A DNA stretch of 25,797 bases from Porphyromonadaceae bacterium UBA4262 (GTDB lineage Bacteria; Bacteroidota; Bacteroidia; Bacteroidales; Muribaculaceae), in assembly GCA_002396085.1 (NCBI GenBank), contig DGWI01000055.1:1-25797 (forward strand), read 5' to 3'. Both the position numbers and the translations under genes were made by a program. Positions 7,573 to 16,476 of the stretch are shown here, piece by piece. How positions within the stretch are numbered: position 1 is the stretch's first letter; each line of letters begins with the position of its first letter. Below the pieces are notes generated by a model. The model had not been told where the DNA came from. It searched no databases and worked only from the letters and a program-made list of their open reading frames with translations.

Positions 7573-9537
7573 TTACTCGTCTTTCTTGGCCTTGAGGCTG
7601 AAGACGATGAGGAAGCAGATGATGGCTGCGTACATGACGAGGCCCAGGATGTTCTGGGTGGTCTCGGGCATTGTGTTGTCAAACTTGATGCCGAAGAACA
7701 ACAGGGCAGCGCTGACCACGCCCATCAAGGCACCACCGGCAATGAAGCCGCTAGCCAGCAGTGTGCCACGCTCGTTGCGCTCCTTGTTAACCTCCTCGTT
7801 CTTGCTGCGACTGCTGACAAACCAGCTGACGATGCCGCCGATGAGCAGCGGGGCGTTGAGTTGCAAGGGGATGAACATACCCAGCGAGAACGGCAGTGCC
7901 GGCACCTTGAGCCAGTTGAGCAACAGGGCCAGGATGGCACCAACGATATAGAGAATCCACGGGGTCTCGCCACCCATCATCAGGGGGTCGATGACGGCTG
8001 CCATGGCGTTGGCCTGCGGTGCGACGAGTGCGTTGTCACCCACAAAGCCGTAGGTCTTGTTGAGGATGATCATCACACCACCCACAGTGGCTGCGCTGAG
8101 CAGCGTGCCCACGCCCTTCCAGACCTCCTGCTTGGCGGGTGTCGTACCCAGCCAGTATCCGACCTTGAGGTCGGTAACCATGCCACCAGCCATCGACAGA
8201 GCGGTGCAAACCACACCACCAATCACCATCGATGCCATGATGCCACGCGCACCGTTCAAGCCCACAGCGACAAAGATGCCGCTGGCGATGATCAGGGTCA
8301 TCAGGGTCATACCGCTCACAGGGTTGCTACCCACGATGGCGATAGCGTTGGCTGCCACCGTGGTGAACAAAAAGGCGATGACCACCACCACGACAAACGC
8401 CACGATGGTCTGCATGAGGTTGTTGATGACACCCAGATAGAAGAAGACAAAGGTCACCAGCAAGGCTGCAGCCAGGGCGAACACCAGAATCTTCATGGGG
8501 ATGTCGCGCTGCGTGCGCTCGACCTTGGTCTCGTCCTCCGAGTTGCCACCGAAGGCCTTACCGGCCAGCCCTGCGGCACTCTTGATGACGCCCCACGACT
8601 TGATGATACCCAGAATACCGCTCATGGCGATGCCACCGATGCCGATGTAGCGGGCATAGTTCTTGAAGATGTCGTCGGCGGGCATCGAAGCCATGTCGGC
8701 ACCATAGGCACCAAACAGCGGCACAATAATCCACCAGATGAATGCACTACCGGCAAAGATGATGAACGCATAGCGCAAGCCGATGATGTAGCCCAGACCC
8801 AGCACAGCGGCACCCGTGTTGACCTTGAAGAGCATCTTGGTGTTGTCGGCCAGCGTCTGCAAGGCGGGAATAGCGGTGGTGGAGAGCACCTCTTTCCACC
8901 ATCCGAACGTACTGACGATGAAGTCGTAGAGACCGCCCACCAGACCGGCAATGAGCAACGGCTTGGCCTGAGCGCCACCCTTCTGGCCACTGATGAGCAC
9001 CTGGGTGGTTGCCGTAGCCTCGGGGAAGGGGAACTCGCCATGCTTCTCACTCACGAAGTACTTGCGGAAGGGAATAAAGAACAACAGTCCCAGCAATCCG
9101 CCCAGCACCGAACTGAGGAAGACCTCCAGGAAGTTGACCGTGATCTCGGGATACTTGGCCTGCAAGATGTAGAGGGCGGGCAGGGTGAAGATAGAACCTG
9201 CCACCACCAGACCGCTGGACGCGCCAATCGACTGGATGAGCACATTCTCGCCAAGCGAGTCCTTGCGCTTGGTCACACCGGCGATACCGGCAGCGATGAT
9301 GGCGATGGGGATAGCCGCCTCAAACACCTGACCCACCTTCAGTCCCAGGTAAGCCGCAGCAGCACTGAAAATGACTGCCATAATCAGACCCAGCGACACC
9401 GAATAGGGGGTAATCTCGGGATAATTCTTCTCGGGGCGCAGCACAGGGATGTACTTCTCGCCCTCTTTCAACGGACGGAACGCGTTGTCGGGCAACTTCA
9501 TCTCGTCCTGAATGGGTTTGGTTTGTTCTTCTGCCAT
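7573..9537 (-). CDS. OPT-family oligopeptide (or metal-chelate) transporter
   Basis: 654 aa, with many hydrophobic helices through the whole length (about 14-16). The N-terminal PEITPYSVSLGLIMAVIF, AYLGLKVGQVFEAAIPIAI and the following ENVLIQSIGASSG are typical of bacterial OPT proteins. These are secondary, proton-coupled importers of small peptides, or of metal chelates in the YSL branch. Acidic and basic residues cluster in the N-terminal tail (MAEEQTKPIQDEMK) and in a loop near residue 340 (GGNSEDETKVERTQRD). It is monocistronic, with a full promoter at 9617-9648 and a leader containing two CTAG palindromes (9574-9604). Substrate not determined. Confidence 0.93.
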   Translation of the reverse strand: MAEEQTKPIQDEMKLPDNAFRPLKEGEKYIPVLRPEKNYPEITPYSVSLGLIMAVIFSAAAAYLGLKVGQVFEAAIPIAIIAAGIAGVTKRKDSLGENVLIQSIGASSGLVVAGSIFTLPALYILQAKYPEITVNFLEVFLSSVLGGLLGLLFFIPFRKYFVSEKHGEFPFPEATATTQVLISGQKGGAQAKPLLIAGLVGGLYDFIVSTFGWWKEVLSTTAIPALQTLADNTKMLFKVNTGAAVLGLGYIIGLRYAFIIFAGSAFIWWIIVPLFGAYGADMASMPADDIFKNYARYIGIGGIAMSGILGIIKSWGVIKSAAGLAGKAFGGNSEDETKVERTQRDIPMKILVFALAAALLVTFVFFYLGVINNLMQTIVAFVVVVVIAFLFTTVAANAIAIVGSNPVSGMTLMTLIIASGIFVAVGLNGARGIMASMVIGGVVCTALSMAGGMVTDLKVGYWLGTTPAKQEVWKGVGTLLSAATVGGVMIILNKTYGFVGDNALVAPQANAMAAVIDPLMMGGETPWILYIVGAILALLLNWLKVPALPFSLGMFIPLQLNAPLLIGGIVSWFVSSRSKNEEVNKERNERGTLLASGFIAGGALMGVVSAALLFFGIKFDNTMPETTQNILGLVMYAAIICFLIVFSLKAKKDE

Positions 9538-9573
9538 TTATTGTAGTTTTTTGGTTATTGTTTTCTATATGAA

Positions 9574-9604
9574 CTAGAGGCTCTAGATTGACTAGAGAGG
9601 CTAG
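9574..9604 (-). promoter_or_regulatory. Two CTAG-bounded palindromes in the leader of the OPT gene
   Basis: CTAGAGGCTCTAG (9574-9586, 6-bp arms around one base) and CTAGAGAGGCTAG (9592-9604) are separated by 5 bases. They lie between the predicted OPT transcription start (about 9612) and its ATG (9537), so they would be transcribed. They could form leader hairpins or be protein-binding sites. Confidence 0.45.
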
Positions 9605-9616
9605 ATAAAATTTTCG

Positions 9617-9648
9617 CAAAAATACAAAAAGTCGGGCTACCAGCCAAA
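9617..9648 (-). promoter_or_regulatory. Bacteroides-type promoter for the OPT transporter
   Basis: On minus, TTTG (9648-9645), 20 bases, then TATTTTTG (9624-9617), both boxes matching the consensus. The predicted leader is about 75 nt. Confidence 0.75.
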
Positions 9649-9700
9649 GTTTTTACTCAAAAAAGTGACGAATTGTTGCACACCAAGCAGGTTTTATGCC

Positions 9701-9708
9701 TATATTTG
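9701..9708 (+). promoter_or_regulatory. -7 element for the GH43 gene
   Basis: TATATTTG, an exact TAnnTTTG match, 18 nt before the ATG at 9727. The best upstream candidate (GTTG, 9675-9678) is 22 bases away, so the -33 element is weak. Confidence 0.6.
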
Positions 9709-9726
9709 CACAAACTATTGAACGTT

Positions 9727-11184
9727 ATGAAAAAAATACTATTGGCAATCTTACTCAGCCTGTGTGAGGTTCAACTGCTGGCACAAGACCACGCAGTTCC
9801 CTTGCTGACAGGCGATTACCCAGACCCTACCATCTTGCGCGACGGCAGTGACTACTACATGACGCACTCGCCGTTCGTTTATATGCCAGGTTTCCTGATT
9901 TGGCACTCGACCGACTTATTGCATTGGAAACCCATTGGGCGCGCACTACCTGAGACCGGTGGCGACCTGTGGGCAGCCGACCTGGTGAAACATGACGAAA
10001 AATACTATATCTACTACCCCGCCAACGGAACAAATTACGTTATCTGGGCTACCGATATCCGTGGCCCATGGAGCCAGCCCATCGACCTGCACATCGAGGG
10101 CATTGACCCTGGTCACGTAGTGGGACCAGACGGGACGCGCTGGCTACACACCTCGGGCGGATATGTGGTGCAACTGTCGGCTGACGGGTTGAGTGTCGTG
10201 GGCAAACAGACGCACGTTTACGACGGATGGAAATATCCCGACGAGTGGCAGACCGAGTGCTTCTGCCTCGAAGGTCCAAAACTGACCTGCCACAACGGGT
10301 GGTACTACCTCACCTCGGCTCAGGGCGGCACCGCCGGCCCAGCCACGAGCCACATGGTGGTGAGCGCGCGATCGAAGTCGCCGACAGGGCCGTGGGAGAA
10401 CTCTCCCTACAACCCCATCGTACACACCCAAAGTGCCGACGAGACATGGTGGTCACGCGGACACGGGTCGCTGGTCGAGGGACCCGATGGACAGTGGTGG
10501 ATGGTGTATCACGCCTATCGCAAGGACTACCACACCATGGGCCGCCAGACGCTGCTTGTGCCCATCGAATGGACCGAGGACGGCTGGTATCGCACCTGCC
10601 ACCGTGAAGGGTTGCCCCTGCAAGCGACCATGCCGAGCATCGACGATGACTTCAAGGGCGGCACACTGGGGTGGCAATGGACCATGTGGAAAGAGTATGC
10701 CCCACAAGCGCTGCACTGGTCGCGTTGTGGACTTGCGGTGGACGGCAAGGGCGGCACCCCTGCCGATGGTCGATTGCTGCTGACCATTGTGCATGACACG
10801 AGCTATGAGGCGACGGTCGACATCAACATCGACAAGAAAGCCATTGGTGGACTGCTATTATATTATAATGAGAAAGCCCATGCGGGCATCATGGTCGACC
10901 GCAAGACGGTGACCGTGGCGCGCAATGCTGGCGACTGCGAGACAATGCCCAACCGCTGGGGCAGCCGCATGAGCCTGCGCATCACTTGCCGCAACAATCA
11001 TGCCCAACTGGCCGTGAGCACCGACAAGCGCAAGACGTGGCAGACCATTGCCAACGACGTGGATGTGAGCCAACTGCACCACAACCGCCACGGACAATTC
11101 TTGTCGTTGCGCATCGGCCTGCTCACCGCAGGGTCGGGACGCACCACTTTCGGACAGTTCAATTACAAGAATTTGGACGATTGA
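9727..11184 (+). CDS. Exported glycoside hydrolase family 43 enzyme
   Basis: 485 aa with a signal peptide (MKKILLAILLSLCEVQLLAQ). Residues about 25-290 form the five-bladed GH43 propeller. The usual triad is visible: D33 in GDYPDP (general base), D127 in GIDPGH (pKa modulator) and E182 in CLEGPKL (general acid). GHGSLVEGPDGQWWMVYHAY and TLLVPIEW are typical blade motifs. From about 305 (DDDFKGGTLGWQW) a C-terminal beta-sandwich follows, as in many arabinofuranosidases and xylosidases. It hydrolyses alpha-L-arabinosyl, beta-xylosyl or related linkages, probably in the periplasm; the exact substrate is not readable. It is followed 43 nt later by a GH2 gene. An in-frame ATG at 9673 precedes the -7 element. 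Confidence 0.92.
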   Translation: MKKILLAILLSLCEVQLLAQDHAVPLLTGDYPDPTILRDGSDYYMTHSPFVYMPGFLIWHSTDLLHWKPIGRALPETGGDLWAADLVKHDEKYYIYYPANGTNYVIWATDIRGPWSQPIDLHIEGIDPGHVVGPDGTRWLHTSGGYVVQLSADGLSVVGKQTHVYDGWKYPDEWQTECFCLEGPKLTCHNGWYYLTSAQGGTAGPATSHMVVSARSKSPTGPWENSPYNPIVHTQSADETWWSRGHGSLVEGPDGQWWMVYHAYRKDYHTMGRQTLLVPIEWTEDGWYRTCHREGLPLQATMPSIDDDFKGGTLGWQWTMWKEYAPQALHWSRCGLAVDGKGGTPADGRLLLTIVHDTSYEATVDINIDKKAIGGLLLYYNEKAHAGIMVDRKTVTVARNAGDCETMPNRWGSRMSLRITCRNNHAQLAVSTDKRKTWQTIANDVDVSQLHHNRHGQFLSLRIGLLTAGSGRTTFGQFNYKNLDD

Positions 11185-11203
11185 TCAAAATGCTGTAACT
11201 TTG
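11172..11203 (+). promoter_or_regulatory. Bacteroides-type promoter for the GH2 gene, inside the end of GH43
   Basis: TTTG at 11172-11175 (within the last GH43 codons; its stop is 11182-11184), 20 bases, then TAACTTTG at 11196-11203, 24 nt before the GH2 ATG. GH2 can therefore be transcribed independently of GH43. Confidence 0.75.
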
Positions 11204-11227
11204 CAAAAAATTTAACCCTAGTAAGAC

Positions 11228-13663
11228 ATGAGAAGAATCGGATTACTGAGTTTGCTGGCTTGCTTGTGCTTGAGCCTTCAGTCACAAGACATGACCAAGG
11301 AAATGGAGTACATTACCCATCAAGAGAAATCGCTGAACGACAATTGGCAGTTCACGCGAGACGGCAGCAACTGGCAGAATGTGAATATCCCCCATGACTG
11401 GGCCATCAGCGGCCCGTTTGACAAGAAATGGGACCTGCAAGTGACTGCCATCAAAGAGAATGGCGAAGAACGCGCCACCGAACACTCGGGCCGCTCAGGC
11501 GCACTGCCCTGGATAGGCCGGGGCACTTATCGCCGCACGTTCAGCGTACCTCCTGGCACCAAATATGCTGCGTTGGTGTTCGATGGTGCTATGGCTGACC
11601 CACATGTCTATGTCAACGGCCAACTGGCAGGCCGCTGGGCCTACGGCTACAACGCATTTGTGGTCGACATCACCCCCTATATCAAAGTAGGTGAGAATCA
11701 GTTGCGTGTTGACCTTGAAAATCTGGAAGAGAGCAACCGCTGGTATCCTGGTGCGGGCATCTACCGCCCCGTCAAGTTGGTGTATTCGTCTCATGTCACA
11801 GGTCTTGATCATTGGGGATTAAGCACCAATATACTTTATGCTAATGATTGGAAAGCCGAGATTGAGATTAAACATCGCATCCGCACTCCTTTATTGGGTG
11901 ATTATTTACTCAGAATCACATTAACTGACCCTGATGGTAATGATATCACACAATTCACTACACCAGCGGATGGAATGGGGAACTTTCATACTCAATTTCG
12001 TGTCCTTCAACCCAAACTATGGACACCCGAATCACCTTGGCTTTATAATCTCAAGACAGAACTCATCGAAAACCTGAATGGACAAGAAGGAGTTCTTGAC
12101 TGCCAGAATCATAAGATTGGCATTCGCTCTATTCGTGTATGCCGCGAACATGGTTTTGAGTTGAATGGTGTGAGTCGCAAGTTCAAGGGCGTGTGTCTGC
12201 ACCACGACTTGGGTCCGCTGGGTGCCGCCGTCAACAAGGCCGCGCTCATTCGCCAGATACGCCTGCTCAAGGATATGGGTGCCGATGCCATCCGCACCAG
12301 CCACAACATGCCCTCGACCTGGCAGATGGAAGTGTGCGACTCGATGGGCATGATGGTGATGGCCGAGAGTTTCGACGCTTGGAGCGACGCCAAGGTCAAG
12401 AACGGCTACAACCGCCTGTGGGACGAGTGGTGGCAGCGTGACATCACCAACCTGATTGAGAACCACCGCAACCACCCCAGCATCGTGATGTGGAGCGTGG
12501 GCAACGAGATACCCGAGCAATGGAAACCCGAGGGGACAATGCGATACACGAAGTTGATTGAACTGTGCCACAAGTTGGACCCCACTCGCCCCGTGACCTG
12601 CGGCATGGACCAGCCCGATGCCGACCTGGCCAGCGGCTTTGCCCTGGTGGCCGACGTGCCGGGCTATAACTACCGCATCAAGCGTTATGAGGAGACCTTC
12701 CCCAAGTTGCCACAAGGCTTCTTGCTGGGCAGCGAGACCGCCTCGACGGTGAGCACACGCGGGCATTACTACTTCCCCGACGAGTGTGGCGAGAACAAGA
12801 TGTGGCCCGACGGACAGTGCTCAGGCTACGACACCGAGTGCTGCTGGTGGAGCAACCTGCCCGACGACGACTGGCACATGCAGGACGACATGCCCTGGAC
12901 CATCGGCGAATTTGTGTGGACAGGATTTGACTACTTGGGCGAGCCCACACCTTACGACCAGTATTGGCCCAGCCGCAGTAGTTACTTCGGCATCCTTGAC
13001 CTCGCCGGCCTGCCCAAGGACCGCTACTGGCTGTATCGCAGCCACTGGAACACGCAGGAGCACACCATCCACCTGCTGCCCCACTGGACGTGGCCAGGCC
13101 GTGAGGGCAAGGTGACTCCCGTCTACTGCTACACCGACTATCCCAGCGCCGAACTCTTTGTCAACGGCAAGAGCCAGGGGCGCATCAGCAAGGACAAGAA
13201 CAGCCGTCTGGACCGCTACCGTCTGCGCTGGCGCGAGGTCAAGTATGAGCCGGGCGAACTGCGCGTGGTGGTCTACGATGCCAACGGCAACAAGGCTGGT
13301 GAGCAGGTGATTCGCACCGCCGGCAAGCCTGCCCGACTGCTGCTCGAGGCCGACCGCAAGGCCATCAAGGCCGACGGCAACGACTTGTCGTTTGTCACTG
13401 TTAGCCTGGTGGACAAGAAGGGTACACTGTGCCCCGATGCCGCCGACCAACTGGAGTTCAGCGTCAAGGGTGCCGGCACCTACCGTGCCGCCTGCAACGG
13501 TGACGCTACCTCGCTTGAGCCGTTCACCCAGCCAACCATGAAGTTGTTCCACGGCCAACTGGTAGTGGTCGTCCAGGCAGGCGACAAGGCTGGCAAGGCC
13601 ACGCTCACTGTGCGTGACCGCAAGACCGGCTTCAAGCAGAGCATCGACATCGCTGTGCAATGA
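11228..13663 (+). CDS. Exported glycoside hydrolase family 2 enzyme (beta-galactosidase type) with DUF4982-like C-terminus
   Basis: 811 aa with a signal peptide (about residues 1-20). The domains in order are: sugar-binding jelly roll (about 30-190, ending RWYPGAGIYRPV), immunoglobulin-like domain (about 195-310), TIM barrel (about 312-610) and C-terminal beta-sandwiches (DUF4982-like, then an Ig/Big-like domain from about 685). The acid/base is E427 in SVGNE. The nucleophile is most likely E503 in GSETAS, with E561 in IGEFVW the alternative. HNMPSTW and WTGFDYLGEPTPY are typical of beta-galactosidase-like GH2 proteins of Bacteroidota. It probably acts in the periplasm with the adjacent GH43. 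Oddity: bases 11821-12180 (residues about 198-318) are 41% GC by direct count, against about 62% in flanking coding segments. Confidence 0.92.
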   Translation: MRRIGLLSLLACLCLSLQSQDMTKEMEYITHQEKSLNDNWQFTRDGSNWQNVNIPHDWAISGPFDKKWDLQVTAIKENGEERATEHSGRSGALPWIGRGTYRRTFSVPPGTKYAALVFDGAMADPHVYVNGQLAGRWAYGYNAFVVDITPYIKVGENQLRVDLENLEESNRWYPGAGIYRPVKLVYSSHVTGLDHWGLSTNILYANDWKAEIEIKHRIRTPLLGDYLLRITLTDPDGNDITQFTTPADGMGNFHTQFRVLQPKLWTPESPWLYNLKTELIENLNGQEGVLDCQNHKIGIRSIRVCREHGFELNGVSRKFKGVCLHHDLGPLGAAVNKAALIRQIRLLKDMGADAIRTSHNMPSTWQMEVCDSMGMMVMAESFDAWSDAKVKNGYNRLWDEWWQRDITNLIENHRNHPSIVMWSVGNEIPEQWKPEGTMRYTKLIELCHKLDPTRPVTCGMDQPDADLASGFALVADVPGYNYRIKRYEETFPKLPQGFLLGSETASTVSTRGHYYFPDECGENKMWPDGQCSGYDTECCWWSNLPDDDWHMQDDMPWTIGEFVWTGFDYLGEPTPYDQYWPSRSSYFGILDLAGLPKDRYWLYRSHWNTQEHTIHLLPHWTWPGREGKVTPVYCYTDYPSAELFVNGKSQGRISKDKNSRLDRYRLRWREVKYEPGELRVVVYDANGNKAGEQVIRTAGKPARLLLEADRKAIKADGNDLSFVTVSLVDKKGTLCPDAADQLEFSVKGAGTYRAACNGDATSLEPFTQPTMKLFHGQLVVVVQAGDKAGKATLTVRDRKTGFKQSIDIAVQ

Positions 13664-13712
13664 TCCCGACCATGTTTTTCTCATGCAGATTAGGCAGATT
13701 TTACAGATAGGT

Positions 13713-13736
13713 CTATCAGGCTGATAGTCGTTTTTT
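13713..13736 (+). terminator. Intrinsic terminator after the GH2 gene
   Basis: CTATCA-GGC-TGATAG (13713-13727) followed by TCG and six Ts. The stem is short (6 bp) but has the layout of an intrinsic terminator, 49 nt past the GH2 stop. Confidence 0.55.
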
Positions 13737-13795
13737 CGGATTACAGATCCTTATACTCAAATGCGATCGGATTGCAAATCCGAACGAACGGGATT

Positions 13796-13837
13796 ACAAG
13801 TGGCGCAATACCAACAACAAGGTATTGCGCCACTTGT
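13796..13837. other. Strong 17-bp hairpin in the 302-nt gap between GH2 and the barrel gene
   Basis: Perfect arms ACAAGTGGCGCAATACC / GGTATTGCGCCACTTGT around an 8-nt loop (AACAACAA). No T-run follows, so it may be an extra transcription stop or a repeat element. The gap 13664-13965 also holds the small palindrome CGGATT-GCA-AATCCG (13768-13782) and the barrel gene's promoter; I see no gene in it. Confidence 0.6.
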
Positions 13838-13904
13838 TACATACCGAGTAGAGGCTAGTCATTTATTATGATGACGGCGGCGGCAAAATCCACACGATTG
13901 GCGA

Positions 13905-13935
13905 TTTCACATCTCAACGCACCGCAGTAACTTTG
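13905..13935 (+). promoter_or_regulatory. Promoter of the barrel-imelysin-DHOR-CcsBA cluster
   Basis: TTTC (13905-13908, one base from TTTG), exactly 19 bases, then TAACTTTG (13928-13935), 30 nt before the ATG at 13966. Confidence 0.65.
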
Positions 13936-13965
13936 CAGTCGAATAAATCCAACATTAACTCTGAG

Positions 13966-15264
13966 ATGAAATCAACACTAATTGCAATGATGCTGAGTGC
14001 CGTCGTGGGTAGTGCGACGGCACTGGCTTCGACGACCCCCAGCGACACCACGCACTACGACAAGCCACGCAAGACTCGCCTGACCCTGGGAGGATATGGC
14101 GAAGCCGTTGCTAGCCGCATGTTCTACAGCAACAACTACAAGCGTTACACCGATGCCACATTATATAAAAACGCCCCTGGATTTGGGCAAGTAGACTTGC
14201 CACATGTCGTGTTCTATGTCGGCTATGACTTCGGCAAAGGTTGGTCACTGGGCAGCGAAATCGAGTTTGAACATGGCGGCACCGAGAGCGCCATTGAGAT
14301 TGAAGAAGAAGAAACTGGTGAATATGAATCGGAAATCGAACGCGGAGGCGAGGTTGCACTGGAACAATTCTGGCTGCAAAAGTCATTCAGTCCTGCCCTG
14401 AACATCCGTGCAGGTCATATCATCGTTCCAGTCGGAGCCACCAACTATAGCCACATGCCCACTGAATTCTTCACTGTCTATCGTCCCGAGGGTGAAAACA
14501 CAATCTTGCCCTGCACATGGCATGAAACCGGCGTGAGCTTGTGGGGCCGAACCCAAGACTGGCGCTACGAGGCCATGTTCATTGCCGGACTGGATGCCGA
14601 CCGCTTTAACAACAAGAACTGGATTCACGGCGGCAGCGGCAGCCCATACGAGTTCAAGATGGCTACCGCCTATGCAGGAGCCGTGCGCGTGGACAACTAC
14701 AGTGTCAAGGGACTGCGCATGAGCCTGAGCGGATATTTGGGCAACAGTGCCAACAACACACTGAATGCGACCGGTAAATATGAGGGTCTACATGGCACCG
14801 TTGCCATCGGAGCATTTGACTTCCTCTATGACGACCACAACCTGATTGCACGTGGCAACATTGATTATGGTCACTTGAGCAACTCGCTCGAGATTACCAA
14901 TGCCAATAAAGCCAGCCGCAAAGACTCACCATCACCCAAGAATAGTGTGGCCGAATCAGCCATTGCCATGGGCATCGAGGCAGGTTATGACATCATGGCT
15001 CACATCAACGCATGCCATCGGCGTGGTCAGCGCCTCTACTTGTTTGGTCGATATGACTACTACGACTCCATGTTCAAGACAGTGAGCAGCATGGCCGATG
15101 AGAAAGAATGGGGGCGGCAGAAAATCACACTCGGCTTTAACTACTACCCCATCAAGCAGATTGTGATCAAGGGCGAGTGGAGCAACCGCATGTTTGACAA
15201 AGCCTACAACAACGAACCGACTCTGAGTCTGGGCGTTGCTTACTATGGCATGTTCCATCTGTAA
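13966..15264 (+). CDS. Outer-membrane beta-barrel protein (porin-like) heading the imelysin cluster
   Basis: 432 aa from the ATG at 13966, which begins the signal peptide MKSTLIAMMLSAVVGSATALA. The rest is alternating polar/hydrophobic strands rich in Tyr, Gly and Trp (LTLGGYGEAVAS, VVFYVGYDFG, FDFLYDDHNL, ITLGFNYYPI), ending in GVAYYGMFHL, as in barrels of Bacteroidota. A very acidic loop near residues 107-122 (EIEEEETGEYESEIE) stands out and might bind cations. No plug or TonB box is seen, so it looks porin-like, not TonB-dependent. The imelysin gene starts 34 nt later, implying co-transcription. The transported compound is unknown; iron or a heme-related ligand is inferred only from the neighbours. 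Confidence 0.8.
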   Translation: MKSTLIAMMLSAVVGSATALASTTPSDTTHYDKPRKTRLTLGGYGEAVASRMFYSNNYKRYTDATLYKNAPGFGQVDLPHVVFYVGYDFGKGWSLGSEIEFEHGGTESAIEIEEEETGEYESEIERGGEVALEQFWLQKSFSPALNIRAGHIIVPVGATNYSHMPTEFFTVYRPEGENTILPCTWHETGVSLWGRTQDWRYEAMFIAGLDADRFNNKNWIHGGSGSPYEFKMATAYAGAVRVDNYSVKGLRMSLSGYLGNSANNTLNATGKYEGLHGTVAIGAFDFLYDDHNLIARGNIDYGHLSNSLEITNANKASRKDSPSPKNSVAESAIAMGIEAGYDIMAHINACHRRGQRLYLFGRYDYYDSMFKTVSSMADEKEWGRQKITLGFNYYPIKQIVIKGEWSNRMFDKAYNNEPTLSLGVAYYGMFHL

Positions 15265-15298
15265 TCAATTATTAAGTAATACACAAAAACAAAACACA

Positions 15299-16441
15299 AT
15301 GACAAAGAATTTATTCAAGAAGAGTCTGACACTCTTGTGCATGGGTCTGCTGTTCACTGCCTGTGGCAGCGATGACCCCGAACCCGATGTTAACCAACTC
15401 GATGCGACCAAGACGGCCATCTTGAGTCAGTATGTTAACGGTGTCGTAGTTCCCACCTATAAGTCCCTAGCCGACAACGCAATCGAATTAAGCGAACTGT
15501 GCGCACAGTTGCGCAAGAATCCCAGCCAATCGCTGGTTGACCAGGCCTGCGACAAATGGATTGAGGCTCGCAAATACTGGGAACTGAGCGAAGCTTTTCT
15601 GTTCGGTGCCGCTGGTGACTACTTTATCGACCCACACATCGACTCATGGCCGCTGAAAAAATCTAGCCTTGACGAGGTGCTGAACAACAGTGCGCTGATG
15701 GCCGAACTCGATGAGGACGGCGCAGGCGCTGATGGCTTCACGACCCTGGGGTATGGGCTGCTGGGCTTCCATGCGGTGGAATATGTCCTGTTCCGTGACG
15801 GTGCTCCCCGTGAACTGAGCAACATCACTGAGAACGAACTCATCTATAATGCGGCTGTAGCCGAGGATCTGGCAATTCAAGCCGCTCGCCTCGAAGCCAG
15901 TTGGGCCGGAATGTCAAATGTTTCATCAATCAAGCAGCAAATGCTTGAAGACAATGAACTTGAACCCAGCATGAACTATGGCGAGACCATGATCAATGCC
16001 GGAAAGGCTGGCAATGCCAGCTACAAGACTCAACTCGATGCAATGGTTCAGTTGTTGCAGGGTGCTAGTGACATCAGTGATGAGGTTGGCAACACTAAGA
16101 TTACCGACCCTGTTAATTCGGGCAATGTGCTTGATGTGGAATCATGGTACAGCTGGAACTCGATTGCTGACTTCACCGACAACCTGCGCAGTGTGCGCAA
16201 TGCCTATTACGGCAGTCTGAACGGACAGGTCAATACCAACTCAATGGCTAGTTACATGGCCAGGAACCACGCTAGCATTGACACAGAGTTGCGCCGTGCC
16301 ATCGACAATGCCATCAACACAGTTGCCGCCATGCCCGCCCCCTTCCGCAATCATCTCACCAAGGCTGAAACACAGGCTGCAGTGGATGCCTGCAACGCGC
16401 TGATGGAGCAACTCGATGCCGCCATTGAGGCCATCCAATAA
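15299..16441 (+). CDS. Imelysin-family (M75-like) lipoprotein
   Basis: 380 aa. The signal MTKNLFKKSLTLLCMGLLFTAC has a lipobox ending at C22. The following GSDDPEPD is acidic and resembles surface-export signals of Bacteroidota lipoproteins, so cell-surface display is plausible. The imelysin hallmark GxHxxE is present as GFHAVE (156-161), preceded by DPHIDSWPLK, and the chain is largely helical. Imelysins were once thought to be peptidases; related proteins (IrpA, EfeO-like) are linked to iron uptake (family knowledge). It sits between an outer-membrane barrel and a di-heme oxidase. A hairpin at 16477-16502 separates it from the next gene. Confidence 0.92.
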   Translation: MTKNLFKKSLTLLCMGLLFTACGSDDPEPDVNQLDATKTAILSQYVNGVVVPTYKSLADNAIELSELCAQLRKNPSQSLVDQACDKWIEARKYWELSEAFLFGAAGDYFIDPHIDSWPLKKSSLDEVLNNSALMAELDEDGAGADGFTTLGYGLLGFHAVEYVLFRDGAPRELSNITENELIYNAAVAEDLAIQAARLEASWAGMSNVSSIKQQMLEDNELEPSMNYGETMINAGKAGNASYKTQLDAMVQLLQGASDISDEVGNTKITDPVNSGNVLDVESWYSWNSIADFTDNLRSVRNAYYGSLNGQVNTNSMASYMARNHASIDTELRRAIDNAINTVAAMPAPFRNHLTKAETQAAVDACNALMEQLDAAIEAIQ

Positions 16442-16476
16442 ACACATTTTATATAGCACATGATTTGAGCACCCTA

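Noticed and set aside
7861..9546. 561-codon open frame on plus opposite the OPT transporter
   Set aside because: Antisense shadow: His/Asp/Gln-rich with no domain, no promoter, and fully covered by a well-recognised gene on minus.
12032..13684. Long open frames on minus opposite GH2
   Set aside because: They lie across the catalytic domains of GH2, lack recognisable motifs and arise from high GC3.
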